Source of the DNA: an uncultured Desulfuromonadales bacterium
GTDB taxonomy: Bacteria > Desulfobacterota > Desulfuromonadia > Desulfuromonadales > Geopsychrobacteraceae
Direction of reading: 5' to 3'
Length of the DNA: 7,691 nucleotides
NCBI GenBank assembly: GCA_945787295.1
Contig: CALZHQ010000104.1
Coordinates: 1 to 7,691, forward strand
The first letter of the stretch is position 1. Each line of letters starts with the position of its first letter. Position numbers and translations under genes: made by a program. Of the stretch, positions 6,147 through 7,691 are shown one piece after another. Below the pieces are notes generated by a model. The model was not told the origin of the DNA and ran no database searches. It worked only from the letters and a program-made list of their open reading frames with translations.

Positions 6147-7691
6147 TCATTCTTCTAGAGCCGGTGCCAGTGGAAGCAGGATACTAAACGTGGTCCCTTC
6201 TCCCTCCTTACTGACGACAGAAATGCTCCCCTGGTGCGATTCGATGATCTGTTTGCATTGATACAGGCCGATCCCGAAACCATGCTTCTTGGTGGTTTCA
6301 AAAGGCTTGAACAACTTATCTTCAATGAAATCAGCGCTCATGCCGCAGCCACGATCTGAAACCTGGATAAATGCCACGCCCGCTTCGCAACCGAAATCAA
6401 TCTTCACCGGATGACCATCAGTTGAAGCCTCAAGAGCATTTATTAGCAGATTCAAGACAACCTTGTAAATCTCCTCTTCATCTGCATCAATACTGGCAGT
6501 CTCCCCTGAAGGCAGAACATTCCCACCCGCAGTTTCAACGGCGTCCAGAATGACTTTTTCCAAATCGACGGGCGAAATGATCAGCTGCGGTTTTTCTTTT
6601 AGATTTTTCAGTCTGGAGATTAAACCCTTCATGTTCGCGACCGTGCTATCAACCGTTTCCAGCATGTCCTGCTGGAAATCGGGATCCGAGATAAAATCAC
6701 GGGCATTATCGAGCATAAGGGAGAGGCCGGAGACCTGATTTTTTAAATCATGCAGAACAAAAGTGGACACTTTCCCGATGGCTGCCATTTCCCTGGCGGT
6801 TGAGAGCTGCTCGGTCAGCAACTGACCTTGTACGGTCGCACCGGCCTGCCTGGCAAGCATGCGCATCAGGTCATAATCCTCGTATGTCAACTCTTCACCG
6901 CGATTGATCTGTCCGCGCAAGACAATGAAGCCGATAAGCTCATCATCAAAAACGAGGGGGATAACCAAAAATGCTTCTACATCAGTAAAAGAGTTAATCA
7001 GCGATTCGGAAAGTTCCGGATTGGCCTCGGTAAGATTGATGATCCACTCTTTTTGCTGCAATGTTTGAATCAACGGGTCATTCAATAGAAATGGCCGCCA
7101 ATCCCTTCTGAAATTGAAATAAGCACTATTTGTATATGCTTCAGACTCATGATCAAGTAAATAAAAAGCTGCTCCTTTGCAAGCGAAAGTGGTACAGAGC
7201 AGATCAAGAAAAGAAATTTGCATATCAGTCAAAGATGAAGCATTCACCACCCGTGTGACGAAAGCTTCCCAATGTTCTCGATAGTCATATTTACTTTGGT
7301 AAAAGTTTTTCCGCAAATAGACATTCAACTTCCGACGTAACGTTTCTGATAAAAAAATAACCGCGAGCCCGAAACTCCCGGCGATAAGGAGAACATATAA
7401 AATTCCCTGAATATTAACGACCTTAAGATATCGAAGACCCTCACCAATGACGCCCAGCAAAATGAGATACCCACCAACGATCAGGAGAACGAATGATCTA
7501 TGGGCTATTCCGCGAGACAAAGCCAACTTCGCGCCCCTATTTCGGTAGAGGCGCGAATAACAAACAACCAGCACCGCCGCTATAACAGCGATAGAGCGTA
7601 TTCCAAGATGCTCCATGTTTATAGAGCGATACAGCAAACTTTGACTGAAATAGAGCGCAAAAGCAGTCATCAGCAGTCCACTGCCAATGAC
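6147..7691 (-). CDS. prsK: PEP-CTERM system histidine kinase PrsK, N-terminus cut by the window edge
   Basis: The frame stays open to the right edge (seven codons precede the ATG at 7670), so the gene is partial: 514 residues visible against roughly 690 for the family. Numbering from the ATG at 7670, hydrophobic segments near 26-41, 60-78 and 88-108 are the last of the usual multispan membrane domain. A GAF-type sensor follows (about 131-285: FLDLLCTTFACKGAAFYLLD, LVIPLVFDDELIGFIVLRG). The kinase core has the phosphoacceptor H307 in FVLHDLKN, an N box LNLLINALEAS (406-416), G1 DRGCGM (439-444) and G2 GFGIGL (464-469), so it should be active. HDLKN is the H-box form I associate with PrsK and some NtrB-like kinases. 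It should sense a membrane or internal signal and phosphorylate PrsR. The stop is TGA at 6149. In known loci prsK and prsR sit beside exosortase and polysaccharide genes, which would lie to the right. Confidence 0.92.
   Translation of the reverse strand, partial: VIGSGLLMTAFALYFSQSLLYRSINMEHLGIRSIAVIAAVLVVCYSRLYRNRGAKLALSRGIAHRSFVLLIVGGYLILLGVIGEGLRYLKVVNIQGILYVLLIAGSFGLAVIFLSETLRRKLNVYLRKNFYQSKYDYREHWEAFVTRVVNASSLTDMQISFLDLLCTTFACKGAAFYLLDHESEAYTNSAYFNFRRDWRPFLLNDPLIQTLQQKEWIINLTEANPELSESLINSFTDVEAFLVIPLVFDDELIGFIVLRGQINRGEELTYEDYDLMRMLARQAGATVQGQLLTEQLSTAREMAAIGKVSTFVLHDLKNQVSGLSLMLDNARDFISDPDFQQDMLETVDSTVANMKGLISRLKNLKEKPQLIISPVDLEKVILDAVETAGGNVLPSGETASIDADEEEIYKVVLNLLINALEASTDGHPVKIDFGCEAGVAFIQVSDRGCGMSADFIEDKLFKPFETTKKHGFGIGLYQCKQIIESHQGSISVVSKEGEGTTFSILLPLAPALEE

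Overview
The window looks like a chromosomal segment of a Desulfuromonadales-type deltaproteobacterium (Geobacter, Pelobacter or Desulfuromonas relatives). This is inferred from gene content: a PrsK/PrsR two-component pair typical of PEP-CTERM/exosortase organisms, a Crp/Fnr regulator with TTGAC-N4-GTCAA palindromes, and a small diferredoxin-like protein of the kind common in anaerobic deltaproteobacteria. There are no rRNA or tRNA genes, insertion sequences, CRISPR arrays or phage genes. Almost all of the sequence is coding, and seven of the eight genes lie on the minus strand.

Region 1 (1-1474, minus): a GDP-mannose module. A bifunctional mannose-1-phosphate guanylyltransferase/mannose-6-phosphate isomerase (manC/algA type) overlaps by 4 bp the first codons of a phosphomannomutase gene (manB/algC type) cut by the left edge. 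Together they would make GDP-mannose for surface polysaccharide.

Region 2 (1557-3644, minus): a candidate nitrosative-stress module. It holds a Crp/Fnr regulator resembling HcpR, a YgbA-family protein ('nitrous oxide-stimulated promoter' family), and a 4Fe-4S protein closed by a strong terminator. The last two genes each have a near-perfect TTGACC-N2-GGTCAA palindrome upstream, about 41 bp before a predicted start site, which is the usual class II activator position. This is the clearest regulatory signal in the window. The usual HcpR target, hcp, is not here.

Region 3 (3756-4685, plus): a secreted or membrane-anchored fibronectin type III protein. Its second FN3-like domain is interrupted by two hydrophobic segments and an internal lipobox-like LLASC followed by seven glycines. 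A bidirectional terminator separates it from the convergent prsR.

Region 4 (4686-7691, minus): prsR (NtrC-type sigma-54 activator) and prsK (membrane histidine kinase, truncated by the right edge). In known genomes this pair accompanies PEP-CTERM/exosortase exopolysaccharide loci, so exosortase and polysaccharide genes may lie beyond the right edge. A link to the GDP-mannose genes at the left end is possible but unproven.
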